Source of the DNA: Linanthus parryae
Lineage: Eukaryota; Streptophyta; Magnoliopsida; Ericales; Polemoniaceae
Direction of reading: 5' to 3'
Assembly: GCA_023055425.1 (NCBI GenBank)
Contig: JALGPY010000003.1
Location: 19,031,001 to 19,095,000, forward strand
Length of the DNA stretch: 64,000 nucleotides
Shown: positions 1 through 10,373 of the stretch, piece by piece
Layout: the number at the start of each line of letters is the position of its first letter
Numbering within the stretch: the stretch's first letter is position 1
Made by a program: the position numbers and the translations under genes
Notes under the pieces: model-generated
The model's database searches: none
Told to the model about the DNA's origin: nothing
Seen by the model: the letters and a program-made list of their open reading frames with translations, nothing else

Positions 1-1175
1 AGTCAAGAAAGGAAGCCGAGAAACTGAAAAGAAAGGCAGCCCGGTACGTAGTACAAGAATACTATGGCGAAGGGGTCACGAGGGTAATCTACTTCGATGC
101 CTAGACAGTAAGGAAGCACAAGAGGTGATGGACCTCTCTCACCAAGTGGAGCATCAGGGAGGTGCAAAACTATGCTGACAGCTCCTCACAGTTGGCTATT
201 TCTGGCCCACCATGGAGGTAGATTTCCGCACTAAAGTAAGGAGATGCCAGGAGTGTCAATTCAAAGTCAACCTCGTACATGCCCCTGTCGTAGATCTACA
301 TGCGTTGGGGACACCATGGCCATTCCTCACTTGGGCTCTAGATTTTGTTGGCCCCATCCGACCAGCCTCACATGGGAACCAATTTATCCTCACCGCGACC
401 GAGCTGTTTACCAAGTGGGTGGAGGCAATACCGCTCAAGACAGCAAATGCGCTTGCTGTGGTCCATTTCATCCAAAAAAATATCATATACAGGTTTGGGA
501 TTCCCAACACAACTCTTTCGGATAATGGCACGCCTTTTTGTAAATCGCCAGGTAGCCGCAAAACTAGCAGAATACAACATAAGGCAGGTTTGTTCCACTC
601 CGTATTACCCAAAAGGGAATGGTCAAGCAGAAGCGACCAACAAGACACTGCTAAGAATCCTGAGCAAGATGGTCGCAGACGATCACAAGAAATGGGCTGA
701 TTCTTTGAACTTAGCATTGTGGGCATATCGAACTTCGCCGAGGACTCCCACAGAAGTCTCCCCATTCCTCTTATGCTATGGAGCTGAAGCTGTTGTACCG
801 GCGGAGGTGAAAATCAACTCTGCGAGATTGGCCTTTCATGCATTACATGACAATCAGCACGATCATGACTTGATTTTATTGGAGGAAAAGCGAGAGCAAG
901 CCAAGCGGGATAATAAACGGTACAAGGAGAGGATCGCTCGCGCATACAACAAAACAGTCCAACATCGAGACTTCGCGGTTGGGGACCTGGTTTTGCGCAC
1001 CTCAGATCATTGTATGCGGGAGGCAGCCCATCCAAAGTTCGCAGCCAACTGGGAAGGACCATTTGAAGTCAAAGAAGTCTTTGACAGTGGTTACTGCAAT
1101 ATACAGAGGCTACATGGGACGGCCACGACCCCAAGCTCAGTCAACATGCGCTGGATTAAGAAGTATTACCCTTAA
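1..1175 (+). pseudogene. Ty3/gypsy integrase (pol C-terminus), frameshifted
   Basis: Codes for the C-terminal integrase of pol, which inserts element cDNA into the genome. Visible parts: end of the zinc-binding region (GYFWPTMEV, then CQECQ) near 190-265; catalytic core with LDFVG (first Asp) near 340, SDNGTPF (second Asp) near 520, and GNGQAEATNK (Glu) near 625; C-terminal region with GDLVLR and WEGPFEV; stop at 1173. The first part reads in the frame of position 212 and the rest in the frame of 345, so one frameshift lies near 535-545 at a T run. The zinc-binding region before 190 is also out of frame. The coding end is followed directly by the repeat-rich 3' region. It cannot give a working protein as it stands. 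Confidence 0.9.
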
Positions 1176-1246
1176 CTTCTCTCTTTACATGAATCAGATT
1201 ACAATATCTATTTACGACTAGTATCTTGATAAACTCATGCGTCGTT

Positions 1247-1330
1247 CCTCCCATATGAGGGATTTGTAATCTTGCCTCTCCCATATGAGGGATCTGTAAC
1301 CTTGCCTCTCCCATATGAGGGTTTTTATAA
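1247..1330 (+). repeat. 30-bp direct repeat, three units
   Basis: The 14-mer CTCCCATATGAGGG starts at 1248, 1278 and 1308, an exact 30-bp period, and a weaker copy (CTCCCAAATGAG) follows at 1341. Each carries a central CATATG. The array lies about 75 bp after the integrase stop codon. Function unknown. Confidence 0.85.
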
Positions 1331-1410
1331 TAAAAGAATTCTCCCAAATGAGAAGAATTTTGTTATTTTATTTGTCTTTCATCGTTTTATTCTTTGTTTG
1401 TTAACAACAA

Positions 1411-1745
1411 AAGCCTATCTGCCGAGATAGCAGCGCTATTCAAATATGATCCCGTGTGATCCGAAGCCTATCTGCCGAGATAGCAGCACTAATCAAATGC
1501 GATCTTGAGTGATCCTGAAGCCTATCTGCCGAGATAGCAGCACTAATCAAATACGATCTTAATTGATCCAAATCCTATCTGCGGAGATAGCAGCAATATT
1601 CAAATATAATCTTAAGTGATCTTAAAGCCTATCTGCCGAGATAGCAGCACTATGCAAATGCGATCTAAAATGATCTTGAAGCCTATCTGCCGAGATAGCA
1701 GCGATATTCGAATGCGATCTTAAATGATCTAAAAGCCCACCTGCC
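1411..1745 (+). repeat. 53-54 bp tandem repeat with hairpin core
   Basis: Six units start at 1411, 1464, 1518, 1571, 1625 and 1679; a decayed seventh starts at 1733. Each begins with the inverted repeat CTATCTGCCGAGATAG (6-bp stem, 4-base loop) followed by CAGC, then an A/T-rich part ending in GATCT and TGATC. The fourth unit has one change in the loop side (GCGG). More diverged versions of the hairpin occur at about 1988, 2078 and 2160. The array lies between pol and the antisense gene in the Tat element. Confidence 0.92.
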
Positions 1746-2348
1746 TAAGATTGCGGCCCTAACGTACGATGTTAACTAGTCTGCGAACCTGTCTATTAGA
1801 TAGCCAGCTACAGCAGCAACACCCTGTGTAAAACGAGGAATTATTCAGACAAATATCCCAGTGCAAAAGGCGAAATAAACATAACTTGTTTTATAGCCAA
1901 CACGCATGCGATATTACAAACTGTTCTGTCAAACGAGAACAGCAAATACTCAAAGTATATTTTATTAAGAGTCAAAATGACTTACAATCTATCTATCTAG
2001 ATAGCAGCTTACAAGCGAAAGCTAATAGTAAGGAAAATACTACTATAAAATGATCGGCCTACTAGTCCCAACATAAGCTATGCGACATAGCAGCTTACAA
2101 GCAAAAAGTTATAGCAAGACAAGCCTTGCTTTAAAAAGAACGGCCTACGGACGCTAACGAAGCTATGCGACGCTAGCATCAAGATCCCAGATCTGAATAA
2201 GGCTCCTGACTGGTCTTCTGCCCAAGAGAGGTGCCAGATGAACCACCTGTTCAGGCGGATGCGGCGGTGAAGAACAAGCGGAGAACAACTCCTGGGGCAG
2301 AAAGCTCCTTGCCCACGGAGACGAGCGCAATGGCTCGTCACCCCTAGT
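1746..2348. other. Tat 3' spacer, no clear gene
   Basis: No credible coding region. It holds scattered decayed copies of the hairpin motif of the preceding array (for example the AGATAGCAGC word near 2000 and 2090). An 87-codon minus-strand frame at 2078-2341 has no recognisable features and is not called. Confidence 0.6.
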
Positions 2349-2696
2349 TCAAGAACGTGGAGGCAAATAGTTCTCCTCCAGGAAAGCTAGAGGAGAAACA
2401 CTCCATTCATTACGAGTTGGTAAGAAGGTCAGTACAGCACTGCACCTCGCCGGAAGGCAGCCGGAGATACGACCTGCAAACATAATATACGAAGAAAAAT
2501 CTTCGAACAAACCTGAGGTATTATGTACATCTTCTTTACAATGGTCATAAAGATCAATAAGCTTCATAAAGAAGATCTTGGGAGCTATTTCTATGGCACA
2601 AGGCACAAACTCAGGTTTCACAACTTGAAATTGCCATGAATCAACAAAAGACAAGCGTTGAAGCCAGCAGTCGTAAGGACTCATGGCAAGCCACAT
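2349..2696 (-). CDS. Hypothetical antisense ORF in Tat element
   Basis: A 115-codon frame on the minus strand, not recognised. Its composition looks like a real protein (starts MWLAMSPYDCWLQRLSFVD, rich in aromatic residues), and a TATATAAA box lies 36 bp upstream of the start codon with a pyrimidine-rich stretch between. It lies 3' of the large antisense gene. It may be a separate short gene or a last exon of that gene; no splice acceptor was confirmed. Nothing suggests a specific function. Confidence 0.4.
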   Translation of the reverse strand: MWLAMSPYDCWLQRLSFVDSWQFQVVKPEFVPCAIEIAPKIFFMKLIDLYDHCKEDVHNTSGLFEDFSSYIMFAGRISGCLPARCSAVLTFLPTRNEWSVSPLAFLEENYLPPRS

Positions 2697-2731
2697 TTTG
2701 GGATGAAGAACCCAAGCAGCAAGAGAAAGGG

Positions 2732-2739
2732 TTTATATA
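2732..2739 (-). promoter_or_regulatory. TATA box upstream of the short antisense ORF
   Basis: TATATAAA on the minus strand, 36 bp before the ATG at 2696. This spacing would leave a very short leader, so either the leader is only a few bases long or the start used lies further in. Confidence 0.4.
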
Positions 2740-3129
2740 GACTCTGTGGAGACTCTTCAGTTCCCTAGCTGAGTTAGCAAAGCTTGGAAAAGGGGTAAGA
2801 ATCAATTACTTGCGTCTTAAAAGAGGTAACATTCAATTACCCTACTAAAGGCTACGACGATTCGGTGGTGTACCCTAATTAATGACAGAAGTTCATGATA
2901 CGGGTGGGATTCCCTAGGAAATCGTGCTTATGTAATAAGTTGTTAGCGCGAAAATCAAGGCAGATATGTCGCCATGTGACGTCATAATTGATACGCATAA
3001 AAACATTTGAGAAAATCCCCGGAAGGGCAAAATGGGACATGCAATTCTTGGATAAAAAAATGGGGGAGAAACCCTAGCAGCATTACAATAATATTTTTGT
3101 TTCAAAACAAATACTTTCTTGTTTCTCAA
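2740..3129. other. Spacer or intron of the antisense gene
   Basis: No convincing coding region. If the antisense gene has a further intron, its donor would be the AAG/GTTTTAT at 3138/3137 on the minus strand and this stretch would be that intron. Confidence 0.4.
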
Positions 3130-6100
3130 AATAAAACCTTGATCAAAGGGTCTTCTGGAGAGAATGAGAGTGATGCATCTCTCACTTGGTCCACTTCTCG
3201 CCCCAGCAGCTCGTACTTGGCATTCATCTCATGAAAAAGTTTGACAGCTTATTCAGCCTTCTGTCTTTGCTCCTCTACCTTTCTTCTCTCAGCTGCGAGG
3301 TTATGGAAGCCGCGCTTCAAATTCACAGCTGCGCAAATTTGGGTGACCCTGTTGAGAAGATACCCGAAGCCTAGCTTGCCTTGAACTTTGGCTTGAAGGC
3401 CTTGGCATGTGCTGAAAAGCAGATGCGCACTATGAGGAGAAATGGTCGCAGGAGTGGCCACAGACAGCTGCTCCAAAATCCAGATGGCTTCAGTCAAGAA
3501 AAGCCTCCTGTCATATGGCTCTATCTCTAGAGATCTCGCGAATGACCAGGGGTATGAGAGGTGCATCCGAACTAACCAGTCCACATCAGTTTGCTTCAAT
3601 CCTAATAAAGTTGGTTCAAGTTTAGAGCATGAAATCTTTAAAACAAAGGTGTAGAATGCAAAGAAGATAACGTACCAGTTCCTTCAAAAATTTCGCGCAA
3701 AGAAGGAATGTGCATTGCTGGAAAAGCTGAAGTCTGTCCTCGCACCATTGATCGTCTGTCAGCCGCAAGCTCGAGTTCCTCATAGTTGGCAGGAAGAGTG
3801 TAGGCCACGACAGGTGCGACAGCAGCTCCAACTTGCGAGCTCCAAAAACTCCATGCTTGAGGAACCTCGGGAAGCTCTGTTGAAGGAAGGGCAGCAGCAG
3901 AAGCGGTCGCACGCCCGGGAACCTCTTGCAGATCGGGAACATTCATTTGAACATCCACATTCGCATGTGATGTTACGTCTTCCACGACCTGCTCATTTTC
4001 ATGAACCTCAGTCCCGGCAGCATCTGTCTCCATTTCCTCAGCTGCAGCATCAGCATCTTCCTCCATCAGCATGGTGTCAGCCTCGATATCATCAGAGACC
4101 TCGATGATATCCTCCAAAGGCTCTCCTGCATATTCAGCAGCTGCGACAGGATTCTCGACATGAGAGCTTCGCTCTGGAGCATAAGATGCGGGGGGCTGAC
4201 TTCTTTGTTCCGGCATGTCCTCGTCAGCATCGCCTACGATACAAGACAGGAAAATGTGAGATAACTTGTATCATACAATGTTCTGTTATTTTGATAAATC
4301 AAGAGCAAGCACCTCCACACGTAGGTGGGATTGCAGCATCTTCATCATATGCTAAAGACGCGACACCATATCCTACTAGGGTATCTTCATTAACCACATC
4401 CTTAAGGTGGGCGTGACCTGGGGTGCGAAGAGACCATTTATGATGATGATTGCGTTACTAAGCCTAGTTTACAGACATTGCTTGAATGATGACCTGAGGG
4501 TTCACCACACTTTCTTACTAGCCATCGGCGAATATCGGCTTTTGATAAGCCATTCTTTAACGCACCAATAATAAGCTCTTGGTAAGTTACCGCAAGGTTA
4601 AAGATCTCACATTTATTGCCACCCGCGATCGCTTGAGCCTGCTCCAGAGCAGCCGCATCTTCCTCATCGGCTTGCTGCAACAAGTCCTCAACATGTTGTT
4701 CTTCCAAACTTCTCTTCTTTAGGAGCTCGATCTCATCTTCTTCTCGCTTCTTTCTTCTTTTTGCAGCCTCCGCAGCTGTTCTCTCAGACTCAGCAAGGAT
4801 GTCCTCGTCTATGGCTTCGCTGGAAACGCCAGAGTGAGAACCCTTGGTTTTCGTCTGCTTCTTAGCCAGAAGGCCGCTGATGGTTTCTGCATCATCATCT
4901 GTGAAAGAACAAACTGTTCAATAAATATTTCAAGAGCTAAAGTACTGAGAAGATAAGTTTGTTTGAGATACCTTCTGGATCTTCCTCTTGTATCTCACCT
5001 CTTTCTTCTTCTCTTTCACTTTCAACTCTTTCTTCTTCTTCATCATCTCTTCTTCTTACCTCTCTCCTCTCATCCTCCTCTTCCTCCTGACCAAACGGGA
5101 CAAAAGCCTCAACTGCGAGCTCCTTCCGCACCTTGCTTGGCATGCGATCTTTTCCCTTGTCCTTAGACGTAAGGGACTTCGCAGGGGAAGAAGCTGGAGC
5201 ACTCCTAGGAGGAGAGATTGTAATACCCTTCTGCCTTTGTCTCTTCTCCCTTGGGGCAACGTCTGCGGGAGGAGATGGAGCGTTCCTAGGAGGGGACAGA
5301 GCTGGGGTGTTGTCTATCAGCGAGTCAGCAAATGCATCCATTACCTCGCGAATCCGAGTCTCGACGGCGGGAGCCATTCCCATCTCTAGCAGACTTTGCT
5401 TACCCTGTCTTATCGCAGCAACAATGGTATTGATCAGCGACTTGGAGCGCTCACCAGATGCAAACCTCCTCAGATAGCACTAAAACAGAAATGGAGCGTA
5501 ATTTTCGACGCATCAAAAGAAAGAAGCTTAGCACGCGCAAAGGAAATTGTTTACCTAGGCAAAATCCTCGCCGTACTTGATAACATGTGAAGCACCACCC
5601 CTAACTGCGGCCATCTTCTCCTCAAGGATGGTGGATGGGCACAAGTGGTTCTCATGGTCCAGCAAGGAGTAGCATCCATACTGCGAGTCATCCAAACTGC
5701 AGTGAGGACGGAAGGGGAAGGAATTTCTCTTGATTATAGGGGCTCTGCTAGGCTGAGGGGTCGACTGTGTCTCGAATCTGGCCTGCTAAGTAGTCCAGTA
5801 CGTGACCCAATTTTTGGAGAAGCGACCTGCACGGCCGCCTGAAGGTTGATCAAAGGGCAAGTTGCTCCTCAGGATCGTTTGGCATTCGCCGGACAACAGC
5901 CGCTTGTAGCAGCCTCTTACAATGGATCTAGGCTAAACTGATGGCGCCACCGCATCAAAGCCGAACTGGGGAGAAACGCGAGTTGGATCGACATCCACTG
6001 TGATCATCTCATACCTGGGAGTAAGCTCAGGAACATACTCTGCAAAAGCAAGAAGAGAACCCCTTAGACACCAGCAGAAGAATTCGCGATAGCGCTCATG

Positions 6101-7432
6101 GAAGCGCTCATGACCCTCGAAAAGAAGCTCTTCTGAGAAAACAAGAGGTTTGGAAGGATACAACTTTGGGAACCATCGCACATTTTCAATGCGCGTGGCA
6201 TAAGGCCTAGCCGTAAACTTGCTACGGTCATCGCATATCAGGCTCCAGGTACACTTGGGAAGATTGGTTCTAAACCATCGAGCAGCTCTTCCACTGGAAA
6301 GTTCATCCTCCGCACCTGGGACACACCATTTGCTGGGCTTAGAAGGAACAGGAGCATAGGAGGGCCATCGCTCAAAAACCCACATGGTCAGGAATGCGAT
6401 GTTAACATAAGTCAGCACATCAAGGCGACGGCGAGAGTCCTTGGTCGCCACTACTAATTGGTCCAATCTGTGATACAAGGTGCCAAAGACTAGCGGCCCA
6501 AGTGCAACTCTCTAACCGAGGGTCAGTCTCACAGCAAAAGGAAGGACATGGTAGAAAACCCCATCATGAGGGTGACCATCAATCAGGTACCTGATAACCA
6601 GGAACAGAGAAAGCCACACAAGTTGAGATGGTACCCTTTCCCATTCACATAATTCTTCGCCTTTGGGTTCTGGGCCAGGAGTTTTTGGTGATACTTCTAC
6701 TCGCATAGTCGCGAAAGAAGTACTGCACCCATTTTCCCCAGGTGTTCTTCGCAGATGTATCAACAAGCTGCCAGTAGGAAGAACTTTCGCAGATGTCCAC
6801 CGCGTGGAAATCTTCTTTACCTCGGACAAGCATTCCTCCATCTGCTTGTATAGAGAAAGTTCTGGATCAGTCCTCAAAGGACTCAGAGGATCCACCTCAC
6901 CAACGGGAGAAAGATCATACAACATGTGCACATCCTCCAGAGTGGGAGCAGCCTCGAACTCAGCAAAGTGGAAGGTATGATTCGCAGGCGAATAGCGGGA
7001 GAGAAGGTTTAGAAGCATGGACTGATCCAACTTCACGGCAGCACCCTTCATAGCACGAACTGCGAAATAAACGCCAGCATTGTTCAATGTGATGGCATGG
7101 TGGGTCAATACGTGGTCAATCCACTCATCAATGAAGTCCAATTTATGGACAAACGCCTGGGTAGAAATCGCAATATGGGGGAAAAACCCATTTTCAACCA
7201 CTAATCTAACCACATCCTTAGAATCGATCAATTCTAGCATGGCTGCGTTAATAGGCGGGGTCAATGTCTGCAACTCTCCAGAGGAAACAGGAGTCGGCAG
7301 GTTCTTCACCTTAACCCTAGCATGATAAAAATCTTTTCCACCCAAATAGGGGGCTTTCCGCCACAAGGTTTGGGGAAGATCAGGTATTTCTTCGGCCTCT
7401 TTAATGGGTTTGGTTCCTTTTGTCTTTGCCAT
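3130..7432 (-). pseudogene. Intron-containing antisense gene with plant-mobile-domain-like protein
   Basis: Runs opposite to the retrotransposon. Exon 1 (7432-5555) starts MAKTKGTKPIKE; its FHFAEFEAAPTLEDVHMLYDLSP segment (split here only by wording: FHFAEFEAAPTLEDV, then HMLYDLSP) and later RVALGPLVFGTLYHRLDQL resemble the plant mobile domain (aminotransferase-like family). Four in-frame TAG codons lie at 6514-6512, 5935-5933, 5788-5786 and 5557-5555, with protein-like reading on both sides. Introns follow GT-AG and keep frame: 5554-5480 (75 bp), 4971-4899 (73), 4312-4234 (79), 3675-3602 (74). Exon 2 codes for an acidic, Glu/Arg-rich tail; exon 3 has a likely coiled coil and a frameshift near 4440; exon 4 is Ala/Glu-rich; exon 5 (3601 down) has a TAA at 3251-3249 and reads on to about 3138. 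Extra antisense ORFs are known in the Tat group; the domain name is inferred from motif similarity only. Confidence 0.7.
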
Positions 7433-8187
7433 TCCTGCGGAAAAGCAAGAAAAAATGGGGGAGAAATTTACACACTTTCAGTTTGAATTTCAAGAATCAG
7501 TTTGAATTTCATTTTGAATTTTTTAAAAGAAGATGAACATTCCGGGGTCAGTTCTGGGTTTGGAAGTTCAGAATTCGTTTATATTTCTTGGAATTTCAGA
7601 AGTTCCACATTCAAAATCGTCACAATCGGGTGATTAGATCACTTCTGGGTTTAAGAACAAGGTCTCTTTTGCAGTTCTCAACGAGTGACATGTTTCAAAT
7701 AGCCATGGGTTTACAGATCCAAGACAGTTCAAAGAGTATTCGAGTACATTAAATGGAATTGAGCAAAGCCAACCTTGTTTTGGTAAAGCTTATTTTGATG
7801 AAGCAAGTTGAACGAGACGATTGACAAGGAAGAACTGATGATTAATCACTTGAATCTGCTCTTTAAGGCTTCCAGGTATCATTCACTTTAGAGAGAGAAG
7901 TGATGCTTTACAAAAATGGAGAGCACAGAGTATTTATCCAAAAACAATGAGGAGTCGCGTCCTTTCAGTAGTCGAATCGCAACCGTCACCATCGAATCGC
8001 GCAATCACAGGACAAGCTGACCTCACGCCTAAAACCCTAAAAGACCAGACAGCACGACTCTAGAGATTTTAGGTCATAATGGCACGCACGGGGGCTGATT
8101 TTGCGTGTATTTTAATTGGTGTGTGGCGGCGACGCGTACATTGGTTCCTGCGCATTGAAGCCTATCCGGCTATGCGTCTTCACGCGC
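7433..8187. other. Upstream region of the antisense gene
   Basis: No coding region seen. On the minus strand it would be promoter and leader of the antisense gene. A TATA-like ATAAATA lies at about 7931-7938 and a pyrimidine-rich CTTCTCTCTC stretch at about 7890-7900, leaving a leader of about 450 bases. Confidence 0.4.
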
Positions 8188-8201
8188 AGAAAGGGGGCTA
8201 A
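8188..8201 (+). other. Polypurine tract of the Tat element
   Basis: AGAAAGGGGGCTAA directly before the TG that opens the LTR. This is the expected site for plus-strand priming in reverse transcription. Confidence 0.75.
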
Positions 8202-8778
8202 TGTAGATAGTGCTTTCTGGACAGGCAGATCTTAGCCACGTGGCGATCATCCAGCATACCTAGCTGTGCTCCACACACACTGGATCACCACCCGCGCTGA
8301 TCCATGTGAGGGCTGCGAGACAGGGCCCTCGCATACCACCACACGGGACCTGTAGGGACTTAGTGGTTTGGAGGCTAGGGTAAGTCCTGTCGCACGCGAG
8401 CGACAACCAAGCCCGCGCGCGACCCTTAGTAACTGCTTTGAGAGATTTATGGCACGAGCTCCATAAACCCGGTCAACCTCATAACGGTTCCGGTATACGC
8501 GGACGAACGTGCCGTAACGGTCCCTATATACGCGGACGAACGTGCCGTTGTTCGCCACTAAAACGGTCACATTCTCCGTTATATATAGGATCGTTAACCC
8601 TTCCATACAAGGGAGAATCACCTGAGATACGCGGAAGCTCTGCCAAAATTCTGTATCTCTCTCATACAGTGCTATTGTCTTACTCTCTCCCTACACACAA
8701 CCCTACTCTTCCTGTGTTCTTTCTATCCTCTACTCTTGGTGTATATTGAATTCTCTCTGCAGGATTCTCTCGTACACA
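8202..8778 (+). mobile_element. 3' LTR of the Tat element
   Basis: Starts TGTAGATAG right after the polypurine tract and probably ends TACACA at 8778 (8776 is also possible), giving TGT...ACA ends and about 577 bp. It has a TATATATA promoter box at about 8580-8587, and two copies of a 22-bp direct repeat (TATACGCGGACG core) at 8493 and 8527, 34 bp apart, upstream of it. The 3' end is inferred from the TG...CA rule, since the 5' LTR is outside the window. Confidence 0.65.
8580..8587 (+). promoter_or_regulatory. TATA box of the Tat LTR
   Basis: TATATATA inside the LTR, about 200 bp from its 3' end and downstream of the 22-bp direct repeats, as expected for the U3/R boundary. Confidence 0.55.
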
Positions 8779-9062
8779 GGAGGTTGTTTCCAAAACAAAT
8801 TCCTCCTTGTTGCCCAAGTTTAGTTGTTTCAAATTGGAAAAACCCCCCATTTTTCCAACTTATGACCAAACCCTAGTTTTCTATATCCAAAATTTCGCAT
8901 CATATGTGATCCAAATTCACTAATCCTTACGTCCAATGTAATATTAGGTCTTGTGGTTGAATTATATACAAATTTCACATGCTTGATTTGTCTGTGTTAC
9001 GCGATAAAATAGTATTAAAGTGTAAAATAGACAATCATAACTATGTTATGCTCTACAACATG
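8779..9062 (-). mobile_element. 5' leader of a minus-strand copia element, truncated
   Basis: Read on the minus strand this follows the primer-binding site of the LTR at 9078-10373, so it is the untranslated leader before gag. It is A/T-rich without a clear reading frame and stops at the Tat LTR, which seems to have inserted here. Confidence 0.6.
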
Positions 9063-9075
9063 TGGCTCTGATACC
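9063..9075 (-). other. Primer-binding site, initiator tRNA-Met type
   Basis: TGGTATCAGAGCC on the minus strand, two bases inside the LTR end. This is the standard Ty1/copia primer site complementary to initiator tRNA-Met. It shows that the neighbouring LTR is the 5' LTR of an element pointing left. Confidence 0.92.
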
Positions 9076-9077
9076 AC

Positions 9078-10373
9078 TGTAGGGTTTTGTAAGAGATTAC
9101 GCAGCGGAAAAACAATAATAATTATCCGCACAAGACCCTCCAAGGATCACAGGAAGAGACAACATAACGATAGTAAAGGTTCTAGAAACCGGTGGAAGAA
9201 GGAAGAAGAATCACGCGAAACGAAGGGCGCGCCTACAAGAGGCCGACTGCAATGGAGGGGCGGACCGGGGGGTTTCGGGTTTGGCCGTCCCTTGTCTTAG
9301 CTCTCTCGTTGCTTTTCTCTCTATCACTCAATGTGTTATGAGCATTTGTGATAAAATAAGCTATGAGTGTTCTTTATATAGTCCAAAAACTCCTTGTTAA
9401 CTAAATAATGGCCCCTCTCATAATCCTATCTATACACGGATTAGTCCAGCTTGCAAATTAGTCCTACTAAGTTTTCAAGTAGTCAGCGCATTGATCATTC
9501 TATTTAATTAATCATATTAATTAATTCCCAAGTCTAGTTTAATCCATATGGCGTGTGACCCCATAGGTTTCTACTTAATTGGTAGTAACTATTACTAACA
9601 TGGAGCAGTGTATAGCAACACATCTATGCCACCCAACTAAAAGAAATAGTCATTACTTTGACAAACCTTGTGCAAGTATTGTCTCATCCCTTTGTCTCTA
9701 TTTCCGGATTGGACACGAGACACACAAGTCACACTCGTATATCCAATCTATAGTTTTTAGATCCTGGGAATAGTCATATCCATGCAAATAACATCAATAT
9801 CCCATATTTATTTGTCTGAGTCTGGCCAGACATTCTATAAACACCATCCCTCGAGTGGTCGTGGATAGTTTCTCCCGTTATGCGGGAGGAACAAATTCTA
9901 TCTACATCACTACCATCTTTAAGCTTGCTTCATATTGTGTCCGAATAACGCCTTCATTGCTACCCAGTCACGGTGTAGCGTTTGACGATGTCCAAACACA
10001 ATATTCAACAACTAGATGATCTAGTGACTTCAAGTCTAAGGATGAAAATACCGTTGTCACTACGAGAAGCACTTGTGACTTTACATAACATGTCTGTAGC
10101 CTCCTCGTTGTGGGTCAATCCAGTATGCTATTACCCTTAATGCATACGTATGTGTTGGATCGTGGTATCTCCATATCAATCCAACCCCATACTAGTCTAT
10201 AGTTTATCGTCCTATTAATAAGTATAATTGACTATGGATATTTAAGATAAACAACACATTTTCAATCTAAGGATTTCATTATATTAAATATATCCATAAA
10301 TAGTACAATGAATATTCTAGCAAAAAGTAATGTTCAAACTAAATAAGATTGCCTCTAGGGCATCTATTCCAAC
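9078..10373 (-). mobile_element. 5' LTR of minus-strand Ty1/copia element
   Basis: On the minus strand it runs from TGTTGGAATAGATGCCCTAG (10373) to CCCTACA (9078), 1296 bp with TGT...ACA ends, followed by the primer site. TGTTGGAATAG is a common start of plant copia LTRs. It is inserted in the plus-strand copia element whose pol resumes at 10374; the rest of this minus-strand element lies left of the window beyond the Tat insertion. It holds no real gene: short frames such as 9043-9300 (+) are chance frames. Confidence 0.88.

Larger units (their letters stand above)
1..8778 (+). mobile_element. Tat-lineage Ty3/gypsy retrotransposon, 3' half
   Basis: Integrase, a long non-pol 3' region, polypurine tract and 3' LTR follow each other on the plus strand, as expected for the 3' part of a Ty3/gypsy element; the 5' part lies left of the window. 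The roughly 7 kb between pol and LTR, filled by tandem repeats and antisense reading frames, is what the Tat group (Ogre/Retand-like) is known for. Assignment to Tat is inference from this layout. The element ends inside the leader of a minus-strand copia element, so it probably inserted there. Its 5-bp target duplication cannot be checked because the 5' end is missing. Confidence 0.75.

Noticed and set aside
3638..4264. Plus-strand ORFs over the antisense exons
   Set aside because: They are Gln/Ser/His-rich reflections of the Ala/Glu-rich antisense exon and do not respect its splice sites.
8247..8621. 124-codon minus ORF
   Set aside because: Lies entirely in the Tat LTR U3 and spans its TATA box; the repeated YRDRYGTFVRV comes from the 22-bp direct repeat.
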